Shown: positions 1 to 8,524 of the stretch, piece by piece
Layout of the letters: each line of letters opens with the position of its first letter
Numbering within the stretch: position 1 is the first letter of the stretch
Assembly: GCA_964651395.1 (NCBI GenBank)
Contig: CAZYXZ010000038.1
Span: forward strand, 1-29,452
DNA length: 29,452 bases
Direction: 5' to 3'
DNA from: CAZYXZ01 sp964651395
Lineage (GTDB): Bacteria > Actinomycetota > Actinomycetes > BP-191
Program-made: the position numbers and the translations under genes
The notes under the pieces: model-generated
What the model was told of the DNA's origin: nothing
Seen by the model: the letters and a program-made list of their open reading frames with translations, nothing else
The model's database searches: none

Positions 1-2
1 CC

Positions 3-953
3 GGCGCCCGGCTGGCGTGGGTGCCGCGCCGCGCGGGTGACCGCGGTGCCGTCGACGCGGGCGCAGTCCCCTCGCTGCTGCCCGGGGGGCGACCGGTCAC
101 CGACGCCCACGCGCGGACTCAGGTCGAGGAGGTCTGGGGAAGGCCCGTCCCGGAGCAGCCCGGCCTGTCGACGCTGGACGCGCTCGCGGCAGCGGGCGCT
201 GGGCAGCTCGACGCACTCGTCGTCGCCGGCGTCGACCCGGACGACCTGCCCGACCCCGCGGCAGCGCGCGCGCAGCTCGACGGGGTGCGGTTCCTGGTGT
301 CGCTCGACCTGCGGCACAGCGCCGTCACGGAGCTCGCGCACGTCGTCCTCCCGATCTCCGCGGTGGTGGAGAAGTCCGGCAGCTTCACGAGCTGGGAGGG
401 CCGCAACCGGGCGTTCCGCGCGACGATCAAGCCGGTCGGGCTCGCGCTGTCGGAGTGCCGCGCGCTCGGCGTACTGGCCCGGGAGATGGGCATCGACCTC
501 GGCTTCGCCGACGAGGCCGGCGCCCGGGCCGAGCTCGAACGGCTGGGCTCGTGGGCCGGCCCGCGCCCGGAGGTCAGCGGCGAGTCGACCGCGCCAGCCG
601 ACCCCGGCGAGGGCGGCCTGCTCCTGGCCACCTGGCCCTACCTGCTCGACGCCGGACGGCTGCAGGACGGCGAGCCGCACCTGGCCGGCACGGCCAAGGA
701 GGCGCGCGCGCTACTCGGCCCGGAGACCGCGGAGCGCCTCGGCGTCGCGTCCGGCGCGGCGGTGACCGTGTCCAGCGACCGGGGCAGCATCACGGTGCCG
801 GCGCAGATCGGCGTCGTGGCCGAGGGCGTCGTGTTCCTGCCCACCAACTCGGCCGGCTGCTCCGTCCATGCCGACCTGGCCGGCGGATCCGGTGCCGTCG
901 TCACCGTGACCCTCGCGGGGTCGTCGGACTCTCCCGTGGAGGCAGCCCCGTGA
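3..953 (+). CDS. nuoG: NADH-quinone oxidoreductase subunit G (NuoG), 3' part only
   Basis: The reading frame is open from the first bases, so the 5' end lies outside the window; 316 C-terminal residues are seen. NuoG is the large iron-sulfur subunit of the peripheral arm of complex I and passes electrons from the NADH module towards the quinone site. The visible part is the C-terminal molybdopterin-oxidoreductase-like region: an early stretch with LAWVPRRAG and LLPGGRP, then ELAHVVLPISAVVEKSGSF and SWEGRNRAF, typical of actinobacterial NuoG. A small beta-rich terminal domain begins near the PETAERLGV segment. The iron-sulfur domains are upstream and not visible. The stop overlaps the nuoH start in TGATG. 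The downstream nuoH-N order makes the assignment firm. Confidence 0.93.
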   Translation, partial: GARLAWVPRRAGDRGAVDAGAVPSLLPGGRPVTDAHARTQVEEVWGRPVPEQPGLSTLDALAAAGAGQLDALVVAGVDPDDLPDPAAARAQLDGVRFLVSLDLRHSAVTELAHVVLPISAVVEKSGSFTSWEGRNRAFRATIKPVGLALSECRALGVLAREMGIDLGFADEAGARAELERLGSWAGPRPEVSGESTAPADPGEGGLLLATWPYLLDAGRLQDGEPHLAGTAKEARALLGPETAERLGVASGAAVTVSSDRGSITVPAQIGVVAEGVVFLPTNSAGCSVHADLAGGSGAVVTVTLAGSSDSPVEAAP

Positions 954-2116
954 TGCTGCTCGCGCAGGAGTCGACGCCCACATCGCTCGGCCACGAGGCG
1001 CTCTGGGTCACGATCGTGAAGGCGGTCGCGATCTTCGCGGTCATGCCGGTGCTGGTGCTGCTCATCATGTGGGCCGAACGCCGCATCGTCGCCCGCATGC
1101 AGCAGCGGATCGGCCCCAACCGGGTCGGCCCGCTGGGTCTCGCGCAGGGGCTCGCGGACGGGATCAAGCTCTTCCTCAAGGAGGACATCATCCCGGCCGC
1201 CGCGGACAAGCCGGTCTACATCCTCGCGCCGGTGCTCGCGACCATCCCGGCCTTTCTCGCCTTCGCGGTCATCCCGTTCGGGCCGGTGGTCAGCGTCGGC
1301 GGGCAGGACACGGCGCTGCAGCTGGCCGACCTGCACGTCGGTGTGCTCTTCATCCTCGCGATGAGCTCACTCGGCGTGTACGGCGTCGTGCTGGCCGGCT
1401 GGTCCAGCGGCTCGACGTACCCGTTGCTCGGGTCGCTGCGCTCGGCGGCACAGGTGATCAGCTACGAGATCGCGATGGGTCTGTCCTTCGTCGGCGTCTT
1501 CCTCTACGCCGGCTCGCTGTCGACGTCCGAGATCGTCAACGCCCAGGCCGACCGCTGGTACGTCGTCTACCTCTTCCCCAGCTTCTTCATCTACGCCGTC
1601 TCGGCCGTGGGCGAGACCAACCGCGCGCCGTTCGACCTGCCCGAGGCGGAGAGCGAGCTGGTCGCGGGTTTTCACACCGAGTATTCGAGCGTGAAGTTCG
1701 CCCTGTTCTTCCTCGCCGAGTACATCAACATGGTCACCGTCTCCGCGGTGGCCACCACGTTGTTCCTCGGCGGTTGGCGCCCGCCGCCCATCCCCGGCCT
1801 GTCCGGCCTCGACTGGGGCGTGTTCCCGCTGGTCTGGTTCTTCCTCAAGGTCGCGATCTTCATCTTCGGCTTCATCTGGCTCCGGGCGACGCTGCCCCGG
1901 CTGCGCTACGACCAGTTCATGCAGCTGGGCTGGAAGGTGCTCGTGCCGTTCAGCCTGGGCTGGCTGCTCGTGGTGGCGACTGCCCGCGCGTTCGTCACCA
2001 GCGTGGACCGCAGCCGCTACTCGCTCTTCGGCGCGATCTTCGTCGGCCTCGTGCTGCTCTGGTTGGGTTACCTCGAGGTGGCCGACCGGGCCAAGAGCAG
2101 GACTGCCGATGCTTGA
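953..2116 (+). CDS. nuoH: NADH-quinone oxidoreductase subunit H (NuoH), first copy
   Basis: 387 aa membrane subunit that forms much of the quinone chamber and links the peripheral arm to the proton-pumping arm. The ATG overlaps the nuoG stop, and the protein starts MLLAQEST. Family motifs are clear: GPNRVGPLGLAQGLADGIK near residues 55-72, then the quinone-side acidic loop ETNRAPFDLPEAESE near 221-235, followed by HTEY. Both loop glutamates (E231, E233) are kept, as in well-studied complex I. About eight hydrophobic segments are seen, with a C-terminal tail a little longer than usual. It overlaps nuoI by 8 bases. A longer frame exists upstream, but it lies inside nuoG and does not resemble NuoH. 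Confidence 0.97.
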   Translation: MLLAQESTPTSLGHEALWVTIVKAVAIFAVMPVLVLLIMWAERRIVARMQQRIGPNRVGPLGLAQGLADGIKLFLKEDIIPAAADKPVYILAPVLATIPAFLAFAVIPFGPVVSVGGQDTALQLADLHVGVLFILAMSSLGVYGVVLAGWSSGSTYPLLGSLRSAAQVISYEIAMGLSFVGVFLYAGSLSTSEIVNAQADRWYVVYLFPSFFIYAVSAVGETNRAPFDLPEAESELVAGFHTEYSSVKFALFFLAEYINMVTVSAVATTLFLGGWRPPPIPGLSGLDWGVFPLVWFFLKVAIFIFGFIWLRATLPRLRYDQFMQLGWKVLVPFSLGWLLVVATARAFVTSVDRSRYSLFGAIFVGLVLLWLGYLEVADRAKSRTADA

Positions 2117-2627
2117 TTCGGTGAAGGGCTTCGGCCTGACCTTCGCGACCATGTTCCGCAAGGTCAACACGGTGCAGTACCCCGAGGACAAGCGGCCGAC
2201 CGCGCCGCGCTACCACGGGCGCCACGTCCTGAACCGCCACGCGGACGGCCTGGAGAAGTGCGTCGGCTGCGAGCTGTGCGCCTGGGCTTGCCCCGCGGAC
2301 GCGATCTACGTCGAGGGCGCCGACAACACCGAGGCCGAACGCTTCTCACCGGGCGAGCGATACGGCGCGGTGTACCAGATCAACTACCTGCGCTGCATCT
2401 TCTGCGGTCTCTGCATCGAGGCCTGCCCGACCCGGGCGCTGACGATGACCAACGAGTACGAGCTGGCCGACGACAGCCGTGAGGCGCTCATCTTCACCAA
2501 GGAGCAGCTGCTCGCCCCGCTGGCCGAGGGCATGGAGTCGCCGCCGCATCCCATGCGCCTCGGTGACACGAAGGCGTACTACAAGGGCACCGGGACGCGC
2601 GCCGGGTCCGACGGGCCTGCGCAGTGA
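2109..2627 (+). CDS. nuoI: NADH-quinone oxidoreductase subunit I (NuoI), first copy
   Basis: 172 aa peripheral-arm ferredoxin-like subunit carrying clusters N6a and N6b, which pass electrons from NuoG to NuoB. Two canonical 4Fe-4S motifs are visible: CVGCELCAWACP with cysteines 51, 54, 57 and 61, and CIFCGLCIEACP with cysteines 96, 99, 102 and 106. The N-terminal helix (MLDSVKGFGLTFATMFRK) is the usual membrane-associated amphipathic helix. The length is normal for the family, which contrasts with the 264 aa copy encoded at 11993. The ATG lies 8 bases inside nuoH, and the stop overlaps the GTG start of nuoJ, so translation is probably coupled. Confidence 0.97.
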   Translation: MLDSVKGFGLTFATMFRKVNTVQYPEDKRPTAPRYHGRHVLNRHADGLEKCVGCELCAWACPADAIYVEGADNTEAERFSPGERYGAVYQINYLRCIFCGLCIEACPTRALTMTNEYELADDSREALIFTKEQLLAPLAEGMESPPHPMRLGDTKAYYKGTGTRAGSDGPAQ

Positions 2628-3271
2628 GCCTCCTCGCCCAGGCCGTGCAGAGCGGCGCCGACGGCGGTACGGCGGAGGCCGTGCTGTTCTGGACCCTCGG
2701 TCCGGTAGCCCTCGCCAGCGCCATCGCGATGGTCTGCTCGCGCAAGGTCGTGCACGCGGTGCTGTGGCTGGTACTGACCTTCTTCTGCCTCGCCGTCTTC
2801 TACGCGGCGCAGGACGCGCCGTTCCTCGCGGTGGTCCAGATCACCGTGTACGCCGGCGCGATCATGGTGCTGTTCCTCTTCGTCATCATGCTGATCGGTG
2901 TGGACCGCAGCGACTCCCTCGTGGAGACGATCCGCGGGCAACGCGTCGCGGCGCTGCTGGCCGGCCTCGCGTTCGTGGCCGTCCTGGTCGGCGGCATGGC
3001 GAGCACTCTGCTGGACCTGCCGAATGCCGGCCTGGGCCAGGCCAACGCCCAGGGCAACGTCCGCGGCATCGCCCAGCTGCTGTTCGAGAAGTACGTCTTC
3101 GCCTTCGAGGCGACCAGCGCGCTCCTCATCGTCGCCGCGATCGGGGCGATGGTGCTCGCGCACCGCGAACGAGCGACGCCGCCGGTCAGCCAGCGCAACC
3201 AGTCGCGCAACCGCTTCGCGGGCCGGTTCCCGACCCCGGGACCGATCGAGCCGGAGAGGGACGCGGAGTGA
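2624..3271 (+). CDS. nuoJ: NADH-quinone oxidoreductase subunit J (NuoJ), first copy
   Basis: 215 aa membrane subunit of complex I. The GTG start overlaps the nuoI stop as GTGA. The protein begins MSLLAQAVQ and has about five hydrophobic segments. Family features include KVVHAVLWLVLTFF and VVQITVYAGAIMVLFLFVIML; the second contains the flexible third helix that takes part in coupling quinone chemistry to pumping. The C-terminal tail is hydrophilic and Arg/Asn-rich (QRNQSRNRFAGRFPTPGP), as often seen in actinobacterial NuoJ. The stop overlaps nuoK. Confidence 0.95.
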   Translation: MSLLAQAVQSGADGGTAEAVLFWTLGPVALASAIAMVCSRKVVHAVLWLVLTFFCLAVFYAAQDAPFLAVVQITVYAGAIMVLFLFVIMLIGVDRSDSLVETIRGQRVAALLAGLAFVAVLVGGMASTLLDLPNAGLGQANAQGNVRGIAQLLFEKYVFAFEATSALLIVAAIGAMVLAHRERATPPVSQRNQSRNRFAGRFPTPGPIEPERDAE

Positions 3272-3567
3272 ACCCGGCGTACTACCTCTTCCTCGCCGCC
3301 GGTCTGTTCACGACCGGCGCCCTCGGCGTGCTGTTGCGCCGCAACTCGATCGTCGTCTTCATGTGCATCGAGCTGATGCTCAACGCGGTGAACCTCACCC
3401 TGGTCACCTTCTCGCGGATGCACGGTGGACTGGACGGCCAGGTCATCGCCTTCTTCGTCATGGTCGTCGCGGCCGCCGAGGTGGTGGTCGGACTGGCGAT
3501 CATCGTGACCATCTTCCGCAGCCGACGGTCCGCCTCGGTGGACGACGCGAGCCTGCTGAAGTGGTGA
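3268..3567 (+). CDS. nuoK: NADH-quinone oxidoreductase subunit K (NuoK), first copy
   Basis: 99 aa, the usual NuoK length, with three transmembrane helices. The two membrane glutamates needed for proton transfer in this family are present: E35 in CIELMLNAVNLTLV and E71 in AAAEVVVGLAII. The GTG start overlaps the nuoJ stop (GTGA); this start was preferred because the upstream part of the frame lies inside nuoI/nuoJ and is not NuoK-like. The stop overlaps the GTG start of nuoL. NuoK sits between NuoJ and NuoN in the membrane arm. Confidence 0.96.
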   Translation: MNPAYYLFLAAGLFTTGALGVLLRRNSIVVFMCIELMLNAVNLTLVTFSRMHGGLDGQVIAFFVMVVAAAEVVVGLAIIVTIFRSRRSASVDDASLLKW

Positions 3568-5474
3568 CCGCCTTGGAGTCGCATGTCGGGGGAACCTTCG
3601 GGCTCCTCTACCTGCTGCTGCTCCTGCCGTTCGCCTCCGCAGGACTGCTGCTGCTGTCGGGCAAGCGCAGTGCCGCCTGGGGGCACCTGCTCGCCACGGG
3701 CGTCGCCCTCGCCACCTTCGGCGTGTCGCTCGCGCTGTTCCTCGAGCTCCGCGGCCTGGAACACCCCGTGGCCAGCCAGCACCTGTTCAGCTGGATCCCG
3801 GTCGGCGACTTCCACGTGGACCTCGATCTCGTGCTCGACCCGCTGTCGAGCGTCTTCACCCTGCTCATCACGGGAGTGGGCTCGCTCGTCCACCTCTACT
3901 CGATCGGCTACATGGAGCACGACGAGGGCCGCAAGCGGTTCTTCGCGTACCTCAACCTCTTCCTCGGCTCCATGCTCCTGCTCGTCCTGGCCAGCAGCTT
4001 CGTCAGCCTGTACGTCGGTTGGGAGCTGGTCGGCCTGTCGTCGTACCTGCTCATCGGCTTCTGGTTCACGAAGCCGAGTGCGGCGACCGCGGCCAAGAAG
4101 GCGTTCATCGCCAACCGGGTCGGCGACGTCGGCCTGGGCCTGGCGATCATGCTGATCTTCTCCACGCTGGGCAGCGTCGACATCGCCGAGGTGCTCGAGC
4201 GGTCGTCGGCGATGACGACCGGAACGGCCACCGCGATCGCGCTGCTGCTCCTGCTGGCGGCGTGCGGCAAGAGCGCCCAGGTGCCGCTGCACGTCTGGCT
4301 GCCGGACGCCATGGAGGGCCCGACACCGGCCAGCGCGCTCATCCACGCGGCGACCATGGTCACCGCCGGTGTCTACCTGGTCGCCCGCGCGAACCCGATC
4401 TTCACCCACTCGCCGGTGGCCCTGGACTTCGTCGCCTGGGTGGGCGTCGTGACGGTGCTCGTGGGCGGGATCATCGCCTGCGCCCAGGACGACCTGAAGA
4501 AGGTCCTGGCTTACTCGACGATCAGCCAGATCGGCTACATGTTCGTCGGCGTCGCACTCGTCCCGGCCGCGGGCATCTTCCACCTGCTCACGCACGGTTT
4601 CTTCAAGGCCCTGATGTTCCTGGGCGCCGGTTCCGTCATGCACGGGTTGCACGACGAGACCAACATGCGGCGGATGGGTGGGCTGATCCGCTCGATGCCG
4701 GTGACGGCATGGACGTTCCTGGTGGGGTGGCTGGCGATCATCGGCTTCCCGGGGCTGGGCGGGTTCTTCTCCAAGGACCAGATCCTCGAAGCCGCGTTCC
4801 ACGACGAGAGCTACCTGCTCTGGTCGCTGGCTCTGCTCGGCGCCGGGATCACCGCCTTCTACATGTCCCGGCTGGTCTTCATGACCTTCCTCGGCCCGTC
4901 CCGGGTGTCGCCCGACGTACACCCGCACGAGTCGCCGCGGACGATGACCGTGCCACTGGTCGTCCTCGCGGCCGCCTCCGCCGTCGGCGGCTTCCTGCTG
5001 AACGCCACGACCGAAGGCAGGTTGTTCCGCTGGTTGGCGCCCGTCTTCGAGCACGAGGGTGGCGAGCACGCCGCGGCGCACGAAGCCGCCCTGCCAGCAT
5101 GGTCGTTGACCGTCATCACGCTCGCCGTCGTGGCCGCCGGCGTCGGGTTCGCCTACTCGCGCTATCTCGCCCGGCCGGTGCCGGAGACCGCCCCGAGCAT
5201 GGTGGCGGCGCCAGTCGTCTGGGCTCGGAAGAAGCTCTACTTCGACACGGTGTACGAGTCGGTGCTCATGCGCCCCGGCCAGTACCTCGCCCGCTTCCTG
5301 GTCTTCGTCGACGGCCGTGGCATCGACGGTGCGGTGAACACCGTCGCGGCTGTCGTCGGGGGCTCGTCGGGTCGGCTGCGCCGGCTGCAGACCGGCTACG
5401 TCCGCTCGTACGCGCTCGGGATGCTCGGCGGCGCCGCGCTCCTGGCCGGCGCCTTCCTGCTGGTGCGGCTCTGA
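3564..5474 (+). CDS. nuoL: NADH-quinone oxidoreductase subunit L (NuoL), first copy
   Basis: 636 aa antiporter-like subunit at the distal end of the membrane arm, with the long lateral helix at its C terminus. Key residues are visible: E154 in VGWELVGLSSYLLIGFW, K236 in AACGKSAQVPLHVWLPDAM, and histidines in HAATMVTAGVYLVAR. The C-terminal part (YFDTVYESVLMRPGQYLARF) is the usual NuoL ending. The GTG at 3564 overlaps the nuoK stop in the same GTGA pattern used throughout this operon and puts VTALESHVGGTFG at the N terminus; a TTG three codons later is the alternative. The stop overlaps the nuoM ATG. Confidence 0.96.
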   Translation: MTALESHVGGTFGLLYLLLLLPFASAGLLLLSGKRSAAWGHLLATGVALATFGVSLALFLELRGLEHPVASQHLFSWIPVGDFHVDLDLVLDPLSSVFTLLITGVGSLVHLYSIGYMEHDEGRKRFFAYLNLFLGSMLLLVLASSFVSLYVGWELVGLSSYLLIGFWFTKPSAATAAKKAFIANRVGDVGLGLAIMLIFSTLGSVDIAEVLERSSAMTTGTATAIALLLLLAACGKSAQVPLHVWLPDAMEGPTPASALIHAATMVTAGVYLVARANPIFTHSPVALDFVAWVGVVTVLVGGIIACAQDDLKKVLAYSTISQIGYMFVGVALVPAAGIFHLLTHGFFKALMFLGAGSVMHGLHDETNMRRMGGLIRSMPVTAWTFLVGWLAIIGFPGLGGFFSKDQILEAAFHDESYLLWSLALLGAGITAFYMSRLVFMTFLGPSRVSPDVHPHESPRTMTVPLVVLAAASAVGGFLLNATTEGRLFRWLAPVFEHEGGEHAAAHEAALPAWSLTVITLAVVAAGVGFAYSRYLARPVPETAPSMVAAPVVWARKKLYFDTVYESVLMRPGQYLARFLVFVDGRGIDGAVNTVAAVVGGSSGRLRRLQTGYVRSYALGMLGGAALLAGAFLLVRL

Positions 5475-6994
5475 TGCCCTGGATCACCGCGATCGGCGCG
5501 GTCCCGCTCGTCGGCGCACTACTGGTGTGCTTCGTGCCGGCCGACCAGCCGAAGCTCGTGAAGCAGATCTCGCTGGCGGCGTCGCTGGTCGCGTTGGGGC
5601 TCACGGTCGGGCTCGTCAAGGCGTTCGACGTCGGCGTCGGCACCTTCCAGCAGGTCGAGACCCACCCCTGGATCGGCCAGTTCGGCGTGTCGTACAAGGT
5701 CGGGGTCGACGGCATCAGCCTCGTCCTCATCGCGCTGACCGCGTTCCTCGTGCCGATCGTGCTGCTCGCGTCCTGGCACCAGGCGGACCGGATCAAGGGC
5801 TACTTCGCGCTGATGCTGGTCCTCGAGACGGCGATGATCGGGGTCTTCGCCTCCCTCGACCTGTTCCTCTTCTACGTCTTCTGGGAGGCCATGCTCGTCC
5901 CGATGTACTTCCTCATCGGGGCGTACGGCGGTGAGCGCCGGGTCTACGCGGCGGTGAAGTTCTTCCTCTACACGCTCTTCGCCGGCCTGCTCATGCTGGT
6001 GACGATCCTCACGCTCTACTTCCTGACCCGTCAGCAGCTCGGCGGCGCGGGAACGTTCGACTACGAGCGCATGCTGGATCTGAGCATCAGCAGTGGCACG
6101 CAGAAGTGGCTGTTCCTCGGCTTCTTCGCGGCCTTCGCCGTCAAGGTGCCGTTGTTCCCGTTCCACACGTGGCTGCCCGACGCGCACACGGAGGCGCCGA
6201 CCGGCGGGTCGGTGATCCTGGCGGGCGTCCTGCTGAAGATGGGCACCTTCGGCTTCCTGCGCTACGCGATCCCGCTGGTGCCCGAAGCGTCACGCTACTT
6301 CGCCACGACGATGATGGTGCTCGGTGTCATCGGGATCCTGTACGGCGCGCTCGTGGCGATGGTGCAGAAGGACATCAAGCGGCTGGTCGCCTACACGTCG
6401 ATCGCGCACCTGGGCTTCATCGTGCTGGGCACCTTCGCCTTCACGCGGGCCGGGCAGGCGGGTGGCGTCCTCTACATGGTCAACCACGGCATCTCGACAG
6501 GTGCGCTCTTCCTCATCATCGGTTTCCTGTACGACCGCCGGCACACGCGGCTGATCGACGACTACGGCGGCGTGGCGTCCGTCGCTCCGGTGCTGGCCGG
6601 GTCGTTCCTCCTGGCCGGCCTGTCCAGCCTCGCGCTGCCCGGGCTCAACGGGTTCGTGAGCGAGTTCCTCGTCCTGGTCGGCACGTTCCGGAGCCACCGC
6701 GCCTTCGCCGTGCTGGCCACCTTCGGCATCGTGCTGGCCGCGCTCTACATCCTCATCGCCTACCAGCGGACGATGCAGGGGCCGCTCACCCACGAGGCCA
6801 ACCGCACCCTGCCGGACCTCGACTGGCGCGAGCGGGCCGTGATCGCGCCGATGCTCGTGGCCATCGTGGCGCTCGGTGTCTACCCGAAGCCGGTGCTCGA
6901 CATCGTCACGCCGTCGGTCGACCTCGTCCTCGAGCGGGTGGGCCGCACGGACCGGCCGCCGTCCGTCCCGCCCGACGGGGCGGTGCACCCGTGA
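5474..6994 (+). CDS. nuoM: NADH-quinone oxidoreductase subunit M (NuoM), first copy
   Basis: 506 aa antiporter-like proton channel subunit. The ATG overlaps the nuoL stop (TGATG). Visible family motifs are FYVFWEAMLVPMYFLIGAYG with the essential glutamate E138, FAVKVPLFPFHTWLPDAHTE with the mid-membrane lysine, and the broken-helix region around AMVQKDIKRLVAYTSIAHLG. About 14 transmembrane segments are expected and the hydrophobicity agrees. The stop overlaps the GTG of nuoN. Confidence 0.97.
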   Translation: MPWITAIGAVPLVGALLVCFVPADQPKLVKQISLAASLVALGLTVGLVKAFDVGVGTFQQVETHPWIGQFGVSYKVGVDGISLVLIALTAFLVPIVLLASWHQADRIKGYFALMLVLETAMIGVFASLDLFLFYVFWEAMLVPMYFLIGAYGGERRVYAAVKFFLYTLFAGLLMLVTILTLYFLTRQQLGGAGTFDYERMLDLSISSGTQKWLFLGFFAAFAVKVPLFPFHTWLPDAHTEAPTGGSVILAGVLLKMGTFGFLRYAIPLVPEASRYFATTMMVLGVIGILYGALVAMVQKDIKRLVAYTSIAHLGFIVLGTFAFTRAGQAGGVLYMVNHGISTGALFLIIGFLYDRRHTRLIDDYGGVASVAPVLAGSFLLAGLSSLALPGLNGFVSEFLVLVGTFRSHRAFAVLATFGIVLAALYILIAYQRTMQGPLTHEANRTLPDLDWRERAVIAPMLVAIVALGVYPKPVLDIVTPSVDLVLERVGRTDRPPSVPPDGAVHP

Positions 6995-8511
6995 GCCTGC
7001 TCGCCGCGCCCGCCCTGCTCGCGCAGGAGCAGCTGCGCTTCACCCCGCCGACGGTCTCCTACCGCGCCCTGGCGCCCGTGCTCTGTGTCCTCGGCGCCGC
7101 GCTCGTCGGCGTCATCGTGGAGGCGGTGGTGCCCGCGGCCCGCCGGCACACCACCCAGCTCGTGGTCGGCCTGCTCGGCCTGGCCGGCGCGCTGTACTCC
7201 GTCGTGTTCACCTGGGACGACCGCATGGTCGCCGTCGCGGGGGCCATCGCCGTGGACGGGCCGGCGCTGTTCCTCCAGGGCACCGTCGTCGCGCTGGCCA
7301 TCGCCTCGTTGCTGCTGATGTCCGAGGCCGGCGACCCGGGCGACCCGGACGCGGAACGCCCGCGCCGGCTGCCGAGCGAGAGCTTCCCGCTGGCCATGTT
7401 CTCGGTCGCGGGCATGATGCTCATGACGTCGGCGACCAACCTGCTCGTGCTGTTCGTCGCGCTCGAGATCCTGTCGTTCCCGCTGTACCTGCTCTCGGGC
7501 CTCGCCCGGCGACGGCGGCTGCAGAGCCAGGAGAGCGCGCTCAAGTACTTCCTGCTCGGCTCGTTCGGCTCGGCGTTCCTGCTCTACGGCATCGCCCTGA
7601 TCTACGGCTTCGCGGGCAGCATCGACTACGTCCGGATCCACGACGCCGCCGGCACGGTCGGCAGCGACGCGCTGCTGTACGCCGGCCTCGGGCTGCTGGC
7701 GGTGGGGCTGCTGTTCAAGGTCGGCGCCGTCCCGTTCCACGCCTGGACCCCCGACGTCTACCAGGGCGCTCCCACACCGATCACCGCGCTGATGGCTGCG
7801 GGCACGAAGGTGGCCGCGTTCGGCGGGCTGCTGCGGGTGATGCTGGTCGCCTTCGAGCCGCTGCGCTGGGACTGGCGACCCGCGATGTGGGTGGTCGCGA
7901 TCCTGACCATGGCGGTCGGCGCCGTCGTCGCGGTGACCCAGACCGACGTCAAGCGGATGCTCGCCTACTCGTCGATCGCGCACGCCGGGTTCGTCCTCAC
8001 CGGCGTCGTCGCGGCCAACCGGGTCGGCCTGCGCGGCGCGATGTTCTACCTGCTCTGCTACGGCTTCATCGTCCTGGGCGCGTTCGGGATCGTGACCCTG
8101 GTGAGGGACGCCGACGGCGAGGCGACGCACCTGTCCCAGTGGCAGGGCCTGGGCCGCCGGTCTCCGGTGGTGGCCGGGACGTTCGCCCTCTTCCTCTTCG
8201 CGCTGGCCGGGATCCCGCTGACCAGCGGGTTCGCCGCGAAGTTCGCGGTGTTCTCCGCGGCCGTCGAGGGGAAGGCCACCGGTCTGGTCGTCGTGGGCGT
8301 GGTGACCAGTGCGGTCGCCGCCTTCTTCTACGCGCGCGTGGTCGTCCTGATGTTCTTCCAGGACCCGGTCCCGGACGGGCCCGAGGTCGTGGTGCCCGGC
8401 ACGGCGACCGCGGTGGCACTGGGTCTGTCCCTCGCGGTGACCGTCCTGCTGGGTGTGCTTCCCGGACAGATGCTGCGACTGGTCGACGACGCGTCGCAGT
8501 TCGTCCGGTGA
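6991..8511 (+). CDS. nuoN: NADH-quinone oxidoreductase subunit N (NuoN), first copy
   Basis: 506 aa antiporter-like subunit next to NuoK. The GTG start overlaps the nuoM stop. E159 in VALEILSFPLYLLSG and the lysines in LLFKVGAVPFHAWTPDVYQG and TQTDVKRMLAYSSIAHAG mark a functional antiporter-like fold. This is the last gene of the first complex I operon visible here. Only 13 bases separate it from the polyprenyl diphosphate synthase, so that gene is probably co-transcribed. Confidence 0.96.
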   Translation: MSLLAAPALLAQEQLRFTPPTVSYRALAPVLCVLGAALVGVIVEAVVPAARRHTTQLVVGLLGLAGALYSVVFTWDDRMVAVAGAIAVDGPALFLQGTVVALAIASLLLMSEAGDPGDPDAERPRRLPSESFPLAMFSVAGMMLMTSATNLLVLFVALEILSFPLYLLSGLARRRRLQSQESALKYFLLGSFGSAFLLYGIALIYGFAGSIDYVRIHDAAGTVGSDALLYAGLGLLAVGLLFKVGAVPFHAWTPDVYQGAPTPITALMAAGTKVAAFGGLLRVMLVAFEPLRWDWRPAMWVVAILTMAVGAVVAVTQTDVKRMLAYSSIAHAGFVLTGVVAANRVGLRGAMFYLLCYGFIVLGAFGIVTLVRDADGEATHLSQWQGLGRRSPVVAGTFALFLFALAGIPLTSGFAAKFAVFSAAVEGKATGLVVVGVVTSAVAAFFYARVVVLMFFQDPVPDGPEVVVPGTATAVALGLSLAVTVLLGVLPGQMLRLVDDASQFVR

Positions 8512-8524
8512 CGCTGGTCTCCCC

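Noticed and set aside
3282..5081. Long minus-strand open frame of 599 codons
   Set aside because: It lies antisense to nuoL. The translation is rich in Arg, Gln, Asp and His with no domain, a typical shadow in high-GC DNA.
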